The notes beneath the pieces were generated by a model that had not been told where the DNA came from, did not search any database, and saw nothing but the letters and a program-made list of their open reading frames with translations. The position numbers and the translations under genes were made by a program. This document shows, one piece after another, positions 23,320 through 32,990 of a stretch of DNA of 64,000 bases. How positions within the stretch are numbered: position 1 is the first letter of the stretch; each line of letters begins with the position of its first letter. The stretch is from Thermodesulfobacteriota bacterium (GTDB taxonomy: Bacteria; Desulfobacterota_D; UBA1144; Nemesobacterales; UBA2774): positions 1 through 64,000 of the forward strand of contig JBFMCV010000004.1 in NCBI GenBank assembly GCA_040754335.1, read 5' to 3'.

Positions 23320-26145
23320 ATGTCCAGAATAACGGATTTATCCAGACTCGGCCAGTCGATCTGGTACGACTATATCAGGAGGTCTTTCATAACCTCGGGA
23401 GAGCTCAAAGCCCTTATAGACGAAGGCTTGAGGGGTGAGACCTCGAACCCTTCCATACTCGAAAAAGCCATTGCCGGAAGCTCGGACTATGACGAGGAGC
23501 TCAAAGCCCTGGTCGAGCAGAACAAATCCGTGAACGAGATATACGAAGCGCTCGCATTAAAGGACATTGCGATGGCAGCCGACCTCTTCAGGCCGCTCTA
23601 CGACAAGACGGACGCGGGCGACGGGTTTATAAGCCTCGAGGTCAGCCCCACCCTGGCTAACGACACGAACGGCACTATACGGGAAGCGAGGAGATACTTC
23701 GTCACTCTCGGGCGCCCGAACGTCATGATCAAGGTCCCCGCCACCAAGGCGGGCATCCCCGCAATCACTGAGCTCATCGGCGCGGGCGTCAACGTGAACG
23801 TGACGCTCATGTTCAGCGTCGAGCAGTATAAGGCCGTGGCCGAGGCGTATATCAGGGGACTCGAAAAGCTGGCCGCCGAAGGCCCGTCTATATTCAAGGG
23901 GCACAGGGTGGACAGGGTCGCTTCTGTCGCGTCGTTCTTCGTAAGCAGGGTGGACACCGCCGTAGACCCGGAGCTCGAGAAGATCGGGAACACTGCGCTA
24001 CAGGGCAGGATCGCGATAGCGAATGCGAAGCTCGCGTACGACGAATTCAGGAAAACTTTTAGAGGCAAGCGCTGGAAGAAGCTGGCCGATGCGGGCGCGA
24101 GGGTGCAGAGGTGCCTCTGGGCGAGCACGAGCACCAAGAACCCCGCGTATTCCGATACGCTCTACGTCGACGAGCTTATAGGGCCCGATACCGTAAATAC
24201 GGTCCCTCCGGCTACCTACAAGAACTTCAGGGACCACGGGAAGGCCGCCCTCACGCTGACGAGAGGCGTGAGGGAGGCGGAGCAGGACATAGCGAAGCTC
24301 GGGAAGCTCGGAATAGATTTGAAGAAAGTGACTAACAAGCTTCTGAGAGACGGCGTTCAGCAGTTTGCCGATTCCTTCACGACTCTGATGGCGAGCATAG
24401 AGCAGAAAAAGGAGCAGATACAGTCCGAGAAAAAACCCTACTCCGCGTCCCTCGGCAAATATCAGGCCGCGGTCGATAAATCGCTCGAAGCAATGCGTGA
24501 CAACAACATCATACAGAAGATATGGAATTTCGATTACATGGTTTGGGAGGACGACCCGGCGGAGATAAGCAACCGTCTCGGCTGGCTCCACATACCGGAA
24601 GTTATGGTCGATGCGCTTCCGGGGATAAGAAAAGTCGTAAATGAGGTAAAGGCAGACGGCTATAAGAACGTGCTGCTCCTCGGTATGGGCGGCTCGAGCC
24701 TTGCCCCTCTCGTCATTCGCGAGACGTTCGGCGTCAAAAAAGGCTATCTCGACGTCGCCGTTCTCGACAGCACCGATCCCGGTGCCGTCCTCGAGCAGCG
24801 TAACCGCCTCGACATGTCGAAGACTCTCTTCATCGTATCCACGAAGTCGGGAGGCACTGCGGAGACACTCTCCTTCATGAAATACTTTTACAACGAGGTC
24901 TTGAAAGAGGTCGGGAAGAAAGATGCGGGAAGGCATTTCATCGCCATCACGGACCCGGGGAGCGGGCTCCAGAAGATGGCGGCTGAGCTCAAGTTCAGAA
25001 AGACGTTCCTGAATGATCCCAACATCGGCGGACGGTACTCGGCACTTTCTTTCGTCGGCATACCGCCTGCGGCTTTCCAGGGCGTCGACCTCGACACTCT
25101 CCTCGCACGGGCGATCACGATGCTCCACAACTGCGAGAGCTGCAACTGTGCCGTGGACGGGGATAACTCGGGCGCGTGGCTTGGCGCGATACTGGGGGAG
25201 CTCGCCAAGGCCGGTCACGACAAGGTCACGCTCGTCGCCTCACCGCCCATAGAGAGCTTCGGCTCATGGGTCGAGCAGCTCATAGCCGAGAGCACGGGCA
25301 AGGACGGGAAGGGAATACTCCCCGTCGACAGGGAGCCTCTCGCCCAGCCCGAATTCTATGCGAACGACAGGCTCTTCGTCTATCTCCGCCTGAATAGTGA
25401 CAGTACCTACGACAGGCAGGTAAACGCCCTCGAGAAAGCGGGCTATCCGGTCGTGCGTATCAATCTCAGGGACATCTACGACCTGGGAGGCGAGTTCTTC
25501 AGGTGGGAGATGGCAATCGCCGTAGCCGGCATGATCATAGGCATTCATCCTTTCAACCAGCCGAACGTGGAGGCCGCCAAGGTCCTCGCGCGCAAGATGA
25601 TAGCGGAGTATCAGAAAAAGGGTAAGCTGCCGGTACTGAAACCGACCCTCAGCGAATCCGGAATAACCGTCTACTCCGATTTCAAAGCCCCCGGTTTGGA
25701 GCAGGCGCTTAAAAAATTTCTTTCGTTCGCCAGGCCCGGCAGGGACGAATCGAAGGGGAGGAGCTACGTCGCGCTCCAGGCCTATGTCAAGCCCTCGGAC
25801 GAGACTTACAACGCCCTCCAGAAGCTCAGGGCGAAGATAGAGAAGCAATACCGTCTGGCCACGACCGTGGGGTTCGGGCCTCGGTTCCTCCACTCTACCG
25901 GACAGCTCCATAAGGGAGACGCCGGACACGGTCTCTTCATCCAGTTCACGTCAGATAAGCCCGAGGACGCCCCCATACCGGACGAGGCGGGCAAGAAAGC
26001 CTCTTCGATAAGCTTCGGCGTGTTCGTAAACGCCGAGGCTCTCGGCGACCGCCAGGCGCTCCTCGACAGGAAGCGCAAGGTCATAACGTTCCACCTCGGC
26101 GAAAACGTCGTAAGCGGTATTAACAGGCTTGCGAAAATACTATAA
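23320..26145 (+). CDS. tal-pgi: Bifunctional transaldolase / glucose-6-phosphate isomerase
   Basis: This is a natural fusion, 941 aa from ATG 23320 (GGGAG about 6 nt upstream; the longer frame runs into the tkt gene). Residues 1-about 375 are transaldolase: GQSIWYDYIRRS, GETSNPSILEKAI, the Schiff-base Lys in NVMIKVPATKAGI, and WASTSTKNPAYSD. Residues about 390-941 are phosphoglucose isomerase: LLLGMGGSSLAPLV, VSTKSGGTAETLSF and WVEQLIAESTGKDGKG. Tal-Pgi fusions are known in several bacteria and link the non-oxidative pentose phosphate pathway to fructose-6-P recycling. It lies 70 bp after tkt. Confidence 0.95.
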   Translation: MSRITDLSRLGQSIWYDYIRRSFITSGELKALIDEGLRGETSNPSILEKAIAGSSDYDEELKALVEQNKSVNEIYEALALKDIAMAADLFRPLYDKTDAGDGFISLEVSPTLANDTNGTIREARRYFVTLGRPNVMIKVPATKAGIPAITELIGAGVNVNVTLMFSVEQYKAVAEAYIRGLEKLAAEGPSIFKGHRVDRVASVASFFVSRVDTAVDPELEKIGNTALQGRIAIANAKLAYDEFRKTFRGKRWKKLADAGARVQRCLWASTSTKNPAYSDTLYVDELIGPDTVNTVPPATYKNFRDHGKAALTLTRGVREAEQDIAKLGKLGIDLKKVTNKLLRDGVQQFADSFTTLMASIEQKKEQIQSEKKPYSASLGKYQAAVDKSLEAMRDNNIIQKIWNFDYMVWEDDPAEISNRLGWLHIPEVMVDALPGIRKVVNEVKADGYKNVLLLGMGGSSLAPLVIRETFGVKKGYLDVAVLDSTDPGAVLEQRNRLDMSKTLFIVSTKSGGTAETLSFMKYFYNEVLKEVGKKDAGRHFIAITDPGSGLQKMAAELKFRKTFLNDPNIGGRYSALSFVGIPPAAFQGVDLDTLLARAITMLHNCESCNCAVDGDNSGAWLGAILGELAKAGHDKVTLVASPPIESFGSWVEQLIAESTGKDGKGILPVDREPLAQPEFYANDRLFVYLRLNSDSTYDRQVNALEKAGYPVVRINLRDIYDLGGEFFRWEMAIAVAGMIIGIHPFNQPNVEAAKVLARKMIAEYQKKGKLPVLKPTLSESGITVYSDFKAPGLEQALKKFLSFARPGRDESKGRSYVALQAYVKPSDETYNALQKLRAKIEKQYRLATTVGFGPRFLHSTGQLHKGDAGHGLFIQFTSDKPEDAPIPDEAGKKASSISFGVFVNAEALGDRQALLDRKRKVITFHLGENVVSGINRLAKIL

Positions 26146-26154
26146 GAGGGCAAA

Positions 26155-26910
26155 GTGATAAAGGCGCTCATTTTTGATCTCGACGGCACGCTGGTGCAGA
26201 CTGAGGCACTAAAGGCGGAGTCATACGCCATGGCCGCGGTCGAGCTCGATAAATCTCTTACCGAAGACGAGGTCATAGACGCTTTCAAGGACTATGTCGG
26301 CCTTACCCGCAAGGAGGTTGCGTCGGGTCTGATCAAGAGGTTTAATCTCGAGGACGCGGCTAAGGCGAGGATGAAGGAATTCCACGTCCGAACTCCCTGG
26401 CAGGCCTATGTCGATATCAGGCTCGGGACCTATTTCAAGATGATCTCCGATCCGAAAGTATTGAAAGCGCACCTCTGCCCCTACAACTTGGGTCTCCTCA
26501 AATGGGCCCGCGGCGAGGGTTATCCGACGGGCCTCGGTACGATGTCCCATAGGGAAGAAGCCGACCGCGTGCTGGACGTCCTCGGCATAAGGCCGGAGTT
26601 CGATTTCATAGCCACCATTCAGGACGTCGAGCACGGGAAGCCCGATCCCGAGATATATAACCTTCTGGCCGATGAGCTCAAGGTCCCCCATGCGGACTGC
26701 CTCGTCGTCGAGGACTCCGCGTCCGGAGTAGAGGCGGCGCTGGCCGCGGGCATGAACTGCATCGCGGTAACGACCGATTTCACGAGGGAGGGGGTCCACA
26801 AGATTCCCCCCGCCGGAAACCTCCGCGTTGTGGATACGCCTCCCGCGCTCCTCGATACCGCGAAGGGATTTATCAGCGAGCTTAACTCTCGGAAGGAGAA
26901 AACAGGATGA
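26155..26910 (+). CDS. HAD-superfamily phosphatase / phosphomutase-like protein
   Basis: This is a 251-aa HAD hydrolase of the phosphoglycolate-phosphatase/beta-phosphoglucomutase class. LIFDLDGTLVQTEALKAE (nucleophile Asp near residue 8) is followed by a C1 helical cap, then LGTMSHREEA, HGKPDPEIYN (Lys) and VVEDSASGVEAALAAGM. A GTG start is used 9 bp after the tal-pgi stop, with GGG 5 nt upstream. Its stop overlaps rpiA (ATGA). Placement inside the pentose phosphate operon suggests a sugar-phosphate substrate, such as a repair or salvage reaction, but this is inference. Confidence 0.88.
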   Translation: MIKALIFDLDGTLVQTEALKAESYAMAAVELDKSLTEDEVIDAFKDYVGLTRKEVASGLIKRFNLEDAAKARMKEFHVRTPWQAYVDIRLGTYFKMISDPKVLKAHLCPYNLGLLKWARGEGYPTGLGTMSHREEADRVLDVLGIRPEFDFIATIQDVEHGKPDPEIYNLLADELKVPHADCLVVEDSASGVEAALAAGMNCIAVTTDFTREGVHKIPPAGNLRVVDTPPALLDTAKGFISELNSRKEKTG

Positions 26911-27632
26911 GCGGTTCTCCCTCCCCAGATCAGAATATGCTCCAGGAGAGGCTCAAGAAAGAAGCCGGCATTAGCTCCGTGGATCTGGTGCGTCCGGGGA
27001 TGGTCCTCGGCCTCGGCACCGGCAGCACCGCGAAGTACGCACTCGAAGAGATAGCCCGGAGACTCGGAGACGGGCGGCTCAAGGACATCGCGGGCATACC
27101 GAGCTCGCTCGAAACTGAAAAAAAAGCAAGAGAGCTCGGCATACCGGTGATCTCGTTCGACGATAAGCAGGAGATAGACCTGACCATAGACGGAGCAGAC
27201 GAGGTCGACCCCGGGCTCAACCTCATCAAAGGCGGCGGCGGGGCGCTCTTGAGAGAAAAGGTTCTCGCGCAGTCGAGCAGGCGTAACGTCATGATCGTCG
27301 ACGAGAGCAAGCTTTCGCCGATGCTCGGCACACGCTGCCCGGTGCCTGTCGAAGTCATACCCTTCGCGTGGAAGCCCGTGGCGAATTTTCTAATGTCCCT
27401 CGGCGCCGAGCCCGTTTTACGTATGAAAGAAGACGGATCGCCCTACACCACTGACCAGAATAACTATATAATTGACGGTAGATTCGGTCCGATTCCCGAC
27501 ATCGAGAGCCTGGCTCAGAAGCTCGGCCAGCGGGCGGGGATAGCGGGATACGGCCTGTTCATAGGCACTGCAAGCGAGGTCATAGTCGCGACAACACACG
27601 GCATACGCTATCAGAAGCGGAAGGATTCATAA
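26907..27632 (+). CDS. rpiA: Ribose-5-phosphate isomerase A
   Basis: RpiA interconverts ribose 5-phosphate and ribulose 5-phosphate. MVLGLGTGSTAKYAL is the phosphate loop, IPSSLETEKKA the second, and DLTIDGADEVDPGLNLIKGG with GALLREKV carries the catalytic Asp, Glu and Lys. The 241 aa are normal apart from a slightly extended N-terminus. The start codon overlaps the stop of the HAD gene (ATGA), so the two are translationally coupled. Confidence 0.95.
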   Translation: MSGSPSPDQNMLQERLKKEAGISSVDLVRPGMVLGLGTGSTAKYALEEIARRLGDGRLKDIAGIPSSLETEKKARELGIPVISFDDKQEIDLTIDGADEVDPGLNLIKGGGGALLREKVLAQSSRRNVMIVDESKLSPMLGTRCPVPVEVIPFAWKPVANFLMSLGAEPVLRMKEDGSPYTTDQNNYIIDGRFGPIPDIESLAQKLGQRAGIAGYGLFIGTASEVIVATTHGIRYQKRKDS

Positions 27633-27663
27633 CAATAGACTCGTAAGGACGTACGCGAATACC

Positions 27664-28320
27664 ATGGTGATGATCGAACCTTCAATACTATCTGCGGACT
27701 TTACCAGGCTCGGGGAGGCGGTCAAAGCGGCGGAGGAAGCGGGAGTTGCCTGGATACAGATAGACGTGATGGACGGGCGCTTCGTACCCAACATCAACTT
27801 CGGGCCCGGCGTGGTGGCCGCCATAAGGCCGCTTACGAAATTAAAGCTCGACGTCCACCTCATGATAGTCGAGCCCGAGAAATATATAAATATATTCGCC
27901 GAATCGGGAGCCGACCGCATCATAGTCCATCAGGAGGTCTGCTACCACCTCCACCGCGTGCTCGAGTCCATCAGGGAGCTCGGCGTGCAGTCGGGCGTGA
28001 CCCTTAACCCCGCCACACCTGCCTCCTCTATAAGCGAAGTTCTGGAGCTCGCCGACTTCGTCCAGGTGATGGGAGTCAATCCTGGTTTCGGCGGGCAGAG
28101 GTTCATATGGAGCCAGTTAGGCAAGATTCGCGAGATAAAAGAGATGCTCGGCAGGAAGGGGCTCGACGTCCCTATAGGCCTCGACGGCGGAATAGACGTC
28201 GAGACGGCTCCCGAGGCGGTGCGGGCCGGTGCTGCTGTCCTTGTCGCGGGATCGAGCGTTTATAACGACAAAGGCACGGTGCGGGATAACGTAAAAGCTC
28301 TGCTCGACAGTGTACGGTGA
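27664..28320 (+). CDS. rpe: Ribulose-phosphate 3-epimerase
   Basis: This (beta/alpha)8 metalloenzyme interconverts ribulose 5-phosphate and xylulose 5-phosphate. IEPSILSADFTRLGE, IQIDVMDGRFVPNINFG, VHLMIVEPEKY (metal His), VMGVNPGFGGQRFI and IGLDGGIDVETAP are present in family order. It is 218 aa, of normal length, 31 bp after rpiA in the same transcript. Confidence 0.95.
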   Translation: MVMIEPSILSADFTRLGEAVKAAEEAGVAWIQIDVMDGRFVPNINFGPGVVAAIRPLTKLKLDVHLMIVEPEKYINIFAESGADRIIVHQEVCYHLHRVLESIRELGVQSGVTLNPATPASSISEVLELADFVQVMGVNPGFGGQRFIWSQLGKIREIKEMLGRKGLDVPIGLDGGIDVETAPEAVRAGAAVLVAGSSVYNDKGTVRDNVKALLDSVR

Positions 28321-28399
28321 GACCCTCCGGCGTTGTGATTCGAGCGGAGGGATTATAATTGTGGATGACGAATACAAATAAGACCGAGAGGTAAGCAAG

Positions 28400-29938
28400 A
28401 TGGCACAGGAAAACGGCTGTATAATCGCGATCTTCGGGGCTTCCGGGGATTTGACCAAGCGTAAGCTCATGCCCGCACTCTATGCGTTATTCAGGCAGAA
28501 GCTCCTCCCCGAGAATTTCGCCATACTCGGCACGAGCAGGTCTCCGTTCACGGACGACGCATACAGGAAAAAAATAATCGAGGACGTCGTCACGTACGCG
28601 GGCATCAAAAAATCCGAGCAGAAACAGCTGGAGCCGTTCTCGAAGCACGTCTATTACCTCGCCATGGACGCGACTGACGTAAACCACTATGACGACCTCA
28701 GGGAAAAACTGTCAAAGATAGACGAAGCCGAGAAAACGGGCGGCAATTATATTTTCTATCTGTCCACGTCTCCGAGCCTCTACACCTCTATCGCAAAGAA
28801 CCTCGGGAAGAAAGGGCTCCAGAAAGAGGGGAAAGGCTCGTCGTGGCGGCGGATAATCGTGGAAAAGCCTTTCGGCAGGGACCTTGCTTCCGCCGAGGCG
28901 CTCAACCACGACCTCCAGAGGATCTTCAAGGAAGGACAGATATACAGGATAGACCATTATCTCGGCAAGGAGACCGTGCAGGACATATTCGCTCTCAGGT
29001 TCTCAAACGGCATCTTCGAGCCCCTCTGGAACAGGAACTACGTGAGCCGCGTCGAGATCACTGCGGCCGAAACGATAGGCGTCGAAGAGCGGGGCGGATA
29101 CTACGACCACTACGGCGCGCTCCGGGACATGATACAGAACCATCTCCTGCAAGTGCTCGGCACGGTCACCATAGAGCCCCCTTCGTTCTTCGACGCGATA
29201 GACGTCCGCAATGAGTCTATCAAGATATTCCAGTCTCTCAGGCCCATAAAGCCCGAGGACGTGGACAAGTACGCGGTAAGGGGCCAGTACACGGAGTCCG
29301 TGATCGACGGTAAGAAAATAGCCGGATACAGGCAGGAAAAGGACGTAGCCCACGATTCGATGACCGAGACTTTCGTCGCGCTCAAGCTCTACATAGACAA
29401 CTGGAGGTGGGGCGGTGTGCCGTTTTACCTCCGCACAGGGAAATGCCTGCCCGCCCGCGTGAGCGAGGTCGTTATAGAATTCAAGAAGACCCCCCATCAC
29501 CTCTTCACCCAGGAAGAGCTGTGCTCGGCGAAGCCCAACCAGCTCATCATACGCATACAACCCGACGAAGGGATTCTGCTCCGGTTCGGCATGAAGAAGC
29601 CGGGGGCGGGATTCGACATTGAAGAGGTCGGGATGGACTTCCACTATTCCGAGCTTGCGGATGCATACATACCCGAAGCTTACGAGCGGCTCATACTCGA
29701 CTGCATCATGGGCGACGCGACGCACTACGCGCGCGCTGACGCCGTGGAGGCGTGCTGGAAGTTTGTCGATCCCATACTTAAGGCATGGGAGGACGACCCC
29801 GAAATAAAGCTCTTCGGCTACCCCGCCGGCACCTGGGGTCCACCCGAAGCGAGGCACCTCTTCGATGCTCCTGATGAGGACTGGAGGTATCCGACCGACC
29901 ATCTGACGACCGACGGGGATTTTTACGAGCTCAAATAA
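28400..29938 (+). CDS. zwf: Glucose-6-phosphate 1-dehydrogenase
   Basis: This is the first enzyme of the oxidative pentose phosphate branch, oxidising G6P to 6-phosphogluconolactone and yielding NADPH. The coenzyme fold reads IFGASGDLTKRKLMPALYAL near residue 10, and the active-site motif is RIDHYLGKETVQ (about residue 175). It is 512 aa, of normal length. It follows rpe (79-bp gap) and precedes pgl (43-bp gap). The partner gnd (6-phosphogluconate dehydrogenase) is not in the window. Confidence 0.96.
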   Translation: MAQENGCIIAIFGASGDLTKRKLMPALYALFRQKLLPENFAILGTSRSPFTDDAYRKKIIEDVVTYAGIKKSEQKQLEPFSKHVYYLAMDATDVNHYDDLREKLSKIDEAEKTGGNYIFYLSTSPSLYTSIAKNLGKKGLQKEGKGSSWRRIIVEKPFGRDLASAEALNHDLQRIFKEGQIYRIDHYLGKETVQDIFALRFSNGIFEPLWNRNYVSRVEITAAETIGVEERGGYYDHYGALRDMIQNHLLQVLGTVTIEPPSFFDAIDVRNESIKIFQSLRPIKPEDVDKYAVRGQYTESVIDGKKIAGYRQEKDVAHDSMTETFVALKLYIDNWRWGGVPFYLRTGKCLPARVSEVVIEFKKTPHHLFTQEELCSAKPNQLIIRIQPDEGILLRFGMKKPGAGFDIEEVGMDFHYSELADAYIPEAYERLILDCIMGDATHYARADAVEACWKFVDPILKAWEDDPEIKLFGYPAGTWGPPEARHLFDAPDEDWRYPTDHLTTDGDFYELK

Positions 29939-29981
29939 CCTGTGTATGAATTTTTCATGATTGTGAAAAGCAGGAGATGGA

Positions 29982-30716
29982 ATGAAAAAGGAAATTTACC
30001 TCTTCGACGATATTACGGCACTGGCGAAGCGCCTCGCTGAGGATTTCAAGACGGCTCTCGCTGCGAAGGCGGCTTCGGGAGAGTCCCTGATCGTGGCGCT
30101 CTCCGGAGGGCACACGCCCAGGGCCTTTTTCGAGGTGCTGGCCGCGCCTCCTTACGGCGACGGCCTCCCCTGGGATAAGGTCGTTCTCTTCTGGGGAGAC
30201 GAGCGCTGCGTCCCGCCGGATAACGACGAGAGCAACTTCAAGATGACCTACCTCTCGCTCTTGTCACATATCAAGATCCCCGGGAACAATATCCACCGCG
30301 TGTTGGGTGAAAACCCTCCCGATGAAGAAGCCGTTCGTTACGCGGAAGAGATAAAGAAGAACGTCCCCGCGGGCGTGAGCGGTTTTCCCTCTTTCGACTG
30401 GATATTCCTCGGCATGGGAGAAGACGGGCACACGGCTTCGTTATTCCCCGGAGCCCCGACTTTAAATGAGAAAGAGAAGATTTGCGTGGTCGCAACTCAT
30501 CCTCAGACCGGGCAGAAGAGGGTGAGCGTCACGTTTCCTGTCCTCGACGCCGGAAAGAGGGTTTCGTTCCTCGTCGCGGGGGAGGGAAAAGAGGCCGTGC
30601 TCAGGGAGATTCTGGAAAACCCCGGGCAGAGACTGCCTTACCCGGCTTCCATTGTGAGCCCTACTGACGGCGTCCTCGAATGGTACGTGGACAGGGCCGC
30701 CGCCCCCTGGCTCTAG
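29982..30716 (+). CDS. pgl: 6-phosphogluconolactonase
   Basis: This SugarP-isomerase-fold lactonase hydrolyses 6-phosphogluconolactone. VALSGGHTPRAFFEVLA and FWGDERCVPPDNDESN are diagnostic, and FLGMGEDGHTASLFPG is the third motif. It is 244 aa, of normal length, and is the last gene of the plus-strand sugar-phosphate run. It ends 25 bp before the convergent deoxyhypusine-synthase-like gene. Confidence 0.94.
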   Translation: MKKEIYLFDDITALAKRLAEDFKTALAAKAASGESLIVALSGGHTPRAFFEVLAAPPYGDGLPWDKVVLFWGDERCVPPDNDESNFKMTYLSLLSHIKIPGNNIHRVLGENPPDEEAVRYAEEIKKNVPAGVSGFPSFDWIFLGMGEDGHTASLFPGAPTLNEKEKICVVATHPQTGQKRVSVTFPVLDAGKRVSFLVAGEGKEAVLREILENPGQRLPYPASIVSPTDGVLEWYVDRAAAPWL

Positions 30717-30741
30717 TCAAGCCGCGGACACTCTCTGACAA

Positions 30742-31770
30742 TCAAAACATTTTGCTGAAATTTCTGGGCTTCCTCTGTTTCCATTTCCCGGTCTGATAGG
30801 CGTTCGCCACTATTAACGGGACGACAGTCGTAGCCTCGGCATAGACCATCTGCTCGTAGACTGTGCTGACCTTTCCCCAGGACGAAGCTTCCTTAAGCGT
30901 GGACGAGCTGCAAGCGCCGTCCCTCACGTCGGCTACGGTGATCTGAACGGCATATTTATGCACCGGCACGTCGAAGCCCAGCACCTCGGCCGCGACGACT
31001 GTGTCCTGCGCGAAGTTCTTGGGCACGCCTCCCCCCACCATGAAGAGGCCGCTCTCCTTGGAAGAGATCTTTATTTTCGTAAGCTCGAGGAAGTCCTTCG
31101 CGCTGTCTATCGACACGTGGGAGTCGGGGTTATTCCACTGGTGGAACACGAGACCGAACCCTGCGGACGAGTCCGTGAAGGCGGGGCAGAATATCGGCAC
31201 GTTGTGCTCGTAGGCCGCCTGCACGAGGGAGTTCTTCTTCTTTGCGTGCTTCGTGAGCCATTTTCCCATCTCGCGTATAAATTCCCTGGAAGAGTACGGG
31301 CGGTGTTCGAGAGAGTCTGCAATCTGGGCGACAGTCCTGTCGCATGCCTGGAGCTCGTCTTCGTCAATGAACGTGTCATAGATGCGGTCGATGTAGAGCG
31401 ACCTCAGCATGCCGTCGTCTATGAAAGGCGTTCCGGCGTAGTGGCTGAAGCCGAGGGCCTCGAAAAAGTCCATGTCAACGATGGAAGCGCCCGTTGCTAC
31501 TATTACGTCCACCATGTTGTGCTTCACCATGTCGACGTATACCTGCATGCATCCGCCCGCCGAGGTCGAGCCCGCAAGCGTGAGCCACACGGAGGCGTTC
31601 TTGTCGGCGAGGTTCATGTTGAATATGTCCGCCGCCCTTGCGGCGTCTCTCGAAGAGAAAGACATGCCCCTGTACGCGTCGATTATCTGCTTGCCGTCGA
31701 TCTTCTTTATATCGACGTGCTTGATCGTCTGTTTTAAAAGCTCTTTCTTCGTGGTCTTTGTCTTGGCCAT
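30742..31770 (-). CDS. Deoxyhypusine synthase family protein, probable homospermidine-forming enzyme
   Basis: This is a 342-aa homologue of eukaryotic/archaeal deoxyhypusine synthase. SAGGCMQVYVDMVKHNMVD and IVATGASIVDMDFFEA cover the NAD-binding core. SSWGKVST retains the catalytic Lys that forms the aminobutyl imine (equivalent to human K329), and VPLIVANAY follows. Bacteria lack eIF5A, and bacterial members are thought to transfer the aminobutyl group to small amines, typically making homospermidine from putrescine. The neighbours support this: agmatine deiminase and N-carbamoylputrescine amidase, same strand, 178 bp upstream. The exact acceptor (putrescine or another diamine) is inference. 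Confidence 0.88.
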   Translation of the reverse strand: MAKTKTTKKELLKQTIKHVDIKKIDGKQIIDAYRGMSFSSRDAARAADIFNMNLADKNASVWLTLAGSTSAGGCMQVYVDMVKHNMVDVIVATGASIVDMDFFEALGFSHYAGTPFIDDGMLRSLYIDRIYDTFIDEDELQACDRTVAQIADSLEHRPYSSREFIREMGKWLTKHAKKKNSLVQAAYEHNVPIFCPAFTDSSAGFGLVFHQWNNPDSHVSIDSAKDFLELTKIKISSKESGLFMVGGGVPKNFAQDTVVAAEVLGFDVPVHKYAVQITVADVRDGACSSSTLKEASSWGKVSTVYEQMVYAEATTVVPLIVANAYQTGKWKQRKPRNFSKMF

Positions 31771-31948
31771 TTGCCGTTTCTCCTTTACCTTCCCGAATAG
31801 AGATATGTATCCCTCTATATATGCACCTGCGGGGGATTGTCAAGCACCCGGGATGGAATTATTATTTTTTTTCTGCGGAAAATACTTTTCTTCTTCCGAC
31901 TTGATTGACCCGCAAATATATTATAGCCGTATATATCCTTGTCAAAGC

Positions 31949-32980
31949 TCACGCCGGCTGCTGCTGTGTAATGCAGTGTATAGCGCCGCCTCCGTAAATA
32001 ATATCGCTGCAGTCTATGCCTACGACTTCGCGTCTGGGGAAGCATCCCCGGAGTATTTCGAGCGCCTTGCGGTCGTTCCCGTCGTTGAACACCGGGGCGA
32101 GTACTACCGTGTTGCCGATATAGAAGTTCGTGTATGAAACGGGCGCCTTGCTCCCGTCCTCGTAACGCACGTGGGGCATGGGGAGCCTGATCACCTCAAA
32201 CGGCCTGCCGTCCGTATCCGCAGCCTCAGTCAGAGTCTTGTGATTTGACTGAAGCGCCTGGAAATTCTCATCGTCCGGGTCGTCTTCGAATGCGCAGACT
32301 ATCCTGCCCGGTGCGACGAAGCGGGCGATCTCGTCTATGTGCCCGTCCGTGTGGTCATTCACGAGCCCCTTTCCGAGCCATATCGTTTTCCTTACGCCGA
32401 GGTAGTCTCCCAGGCACTTTTCAATATCGGCCCTGGTCTTCACCGGGTTCCTGTTCTCGTTGAGGAGGCACTCCTCCGTCGTGAGACACACTCCCAGGCC
32501 GTTTACGTCTATAGCGCCCCCTTCGACGATAATCTCAGCCTCTTCGACCGGCAGTTTTTTCCATCCGCCTATTTTTTCCGGTATAGCTGCGTCCTTAAGC
32601 AGCTCCGGAAACTTGTTTCCCCACGCATTGAAGAGCCATTTCGTTATAACGGTATTCCCGGAGCCGTTTTTAACGAATATCGGCCCCGTGTCCCTCAGCC
32701 AGACGTCGGCGTAATCGGTGACGTGGAAATTTATTTTCGTCATATCGATGTCCGCCGATTTAAGCATTCCCTGCGCCCTCTCTTTCATCTCCTCGTCCAG
32801 CACCAGAAGTTCCGCAGGCTCGCTCTCGTGCAGGGCGCTCAGTATCTTTACGAACGCGGCCTCCGCTTTCTCCACCCTGTCCGGGAACGTGATCTCGTCG
32901 TAGGGCCAGGCGAGCCATACGGCCGAGTGCGGCTCCCATTCCGCGGGCATTCTGTATGAGGGCTTCTTCTTGTCGTTCAT
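31949..32980 (-). CDS. aguA: Agmatine deiminase
   Basis: This penta-domain guanidine-modifying enzyme hydrolyses agmatine to N-carbamoylputrescine and ammonia. MPAEWEPHSAVWLAWPYD opens the protein, WLRDTGPIFV carries the substrate Asp/Arg set, NDHTDGHIDEIARFV the catalytic His region, and YGGGAIHCITQQ the nucleophilic Cys at the C-terminus. It is 343 aa, of normal length. It follows aguB with a 10-bp gap, forming the pair that replaces agmatinase. Confidence 0.95.
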   Translation of the reverse strand: MNDKKKPSYRMPAEWEPHSAVWLAWPYDEITFPDRVEKAEAAFVKILSALHESEPAELLVLDEEMKERAQGMLKSADIDMTKINFHVTDYADVWLRDTGPIFVKNGSGNTVITKWLFNAWGNKFPELLKDAAIPEKIGGWKKLPVEEAEIIVEGGAIDVNGLGVCLTTEECLLNENRNPVKTRADIEKCLGDYLGVRKTIWLGKGLVNDHTDGHIDEIARFVAPGRIVCAFEDDPDDENFQALQSNHKTLTEAADTDGRPFEVIRLPMPHVRYEDGSKAPVSYTNFYIGNTVVLAPVFNDGNDRKALEILRGCFPRREVVGIDCSDIIYGGGAIHCITQQQPA

Positions 32981-32990
32981 GAGCGGCTGA

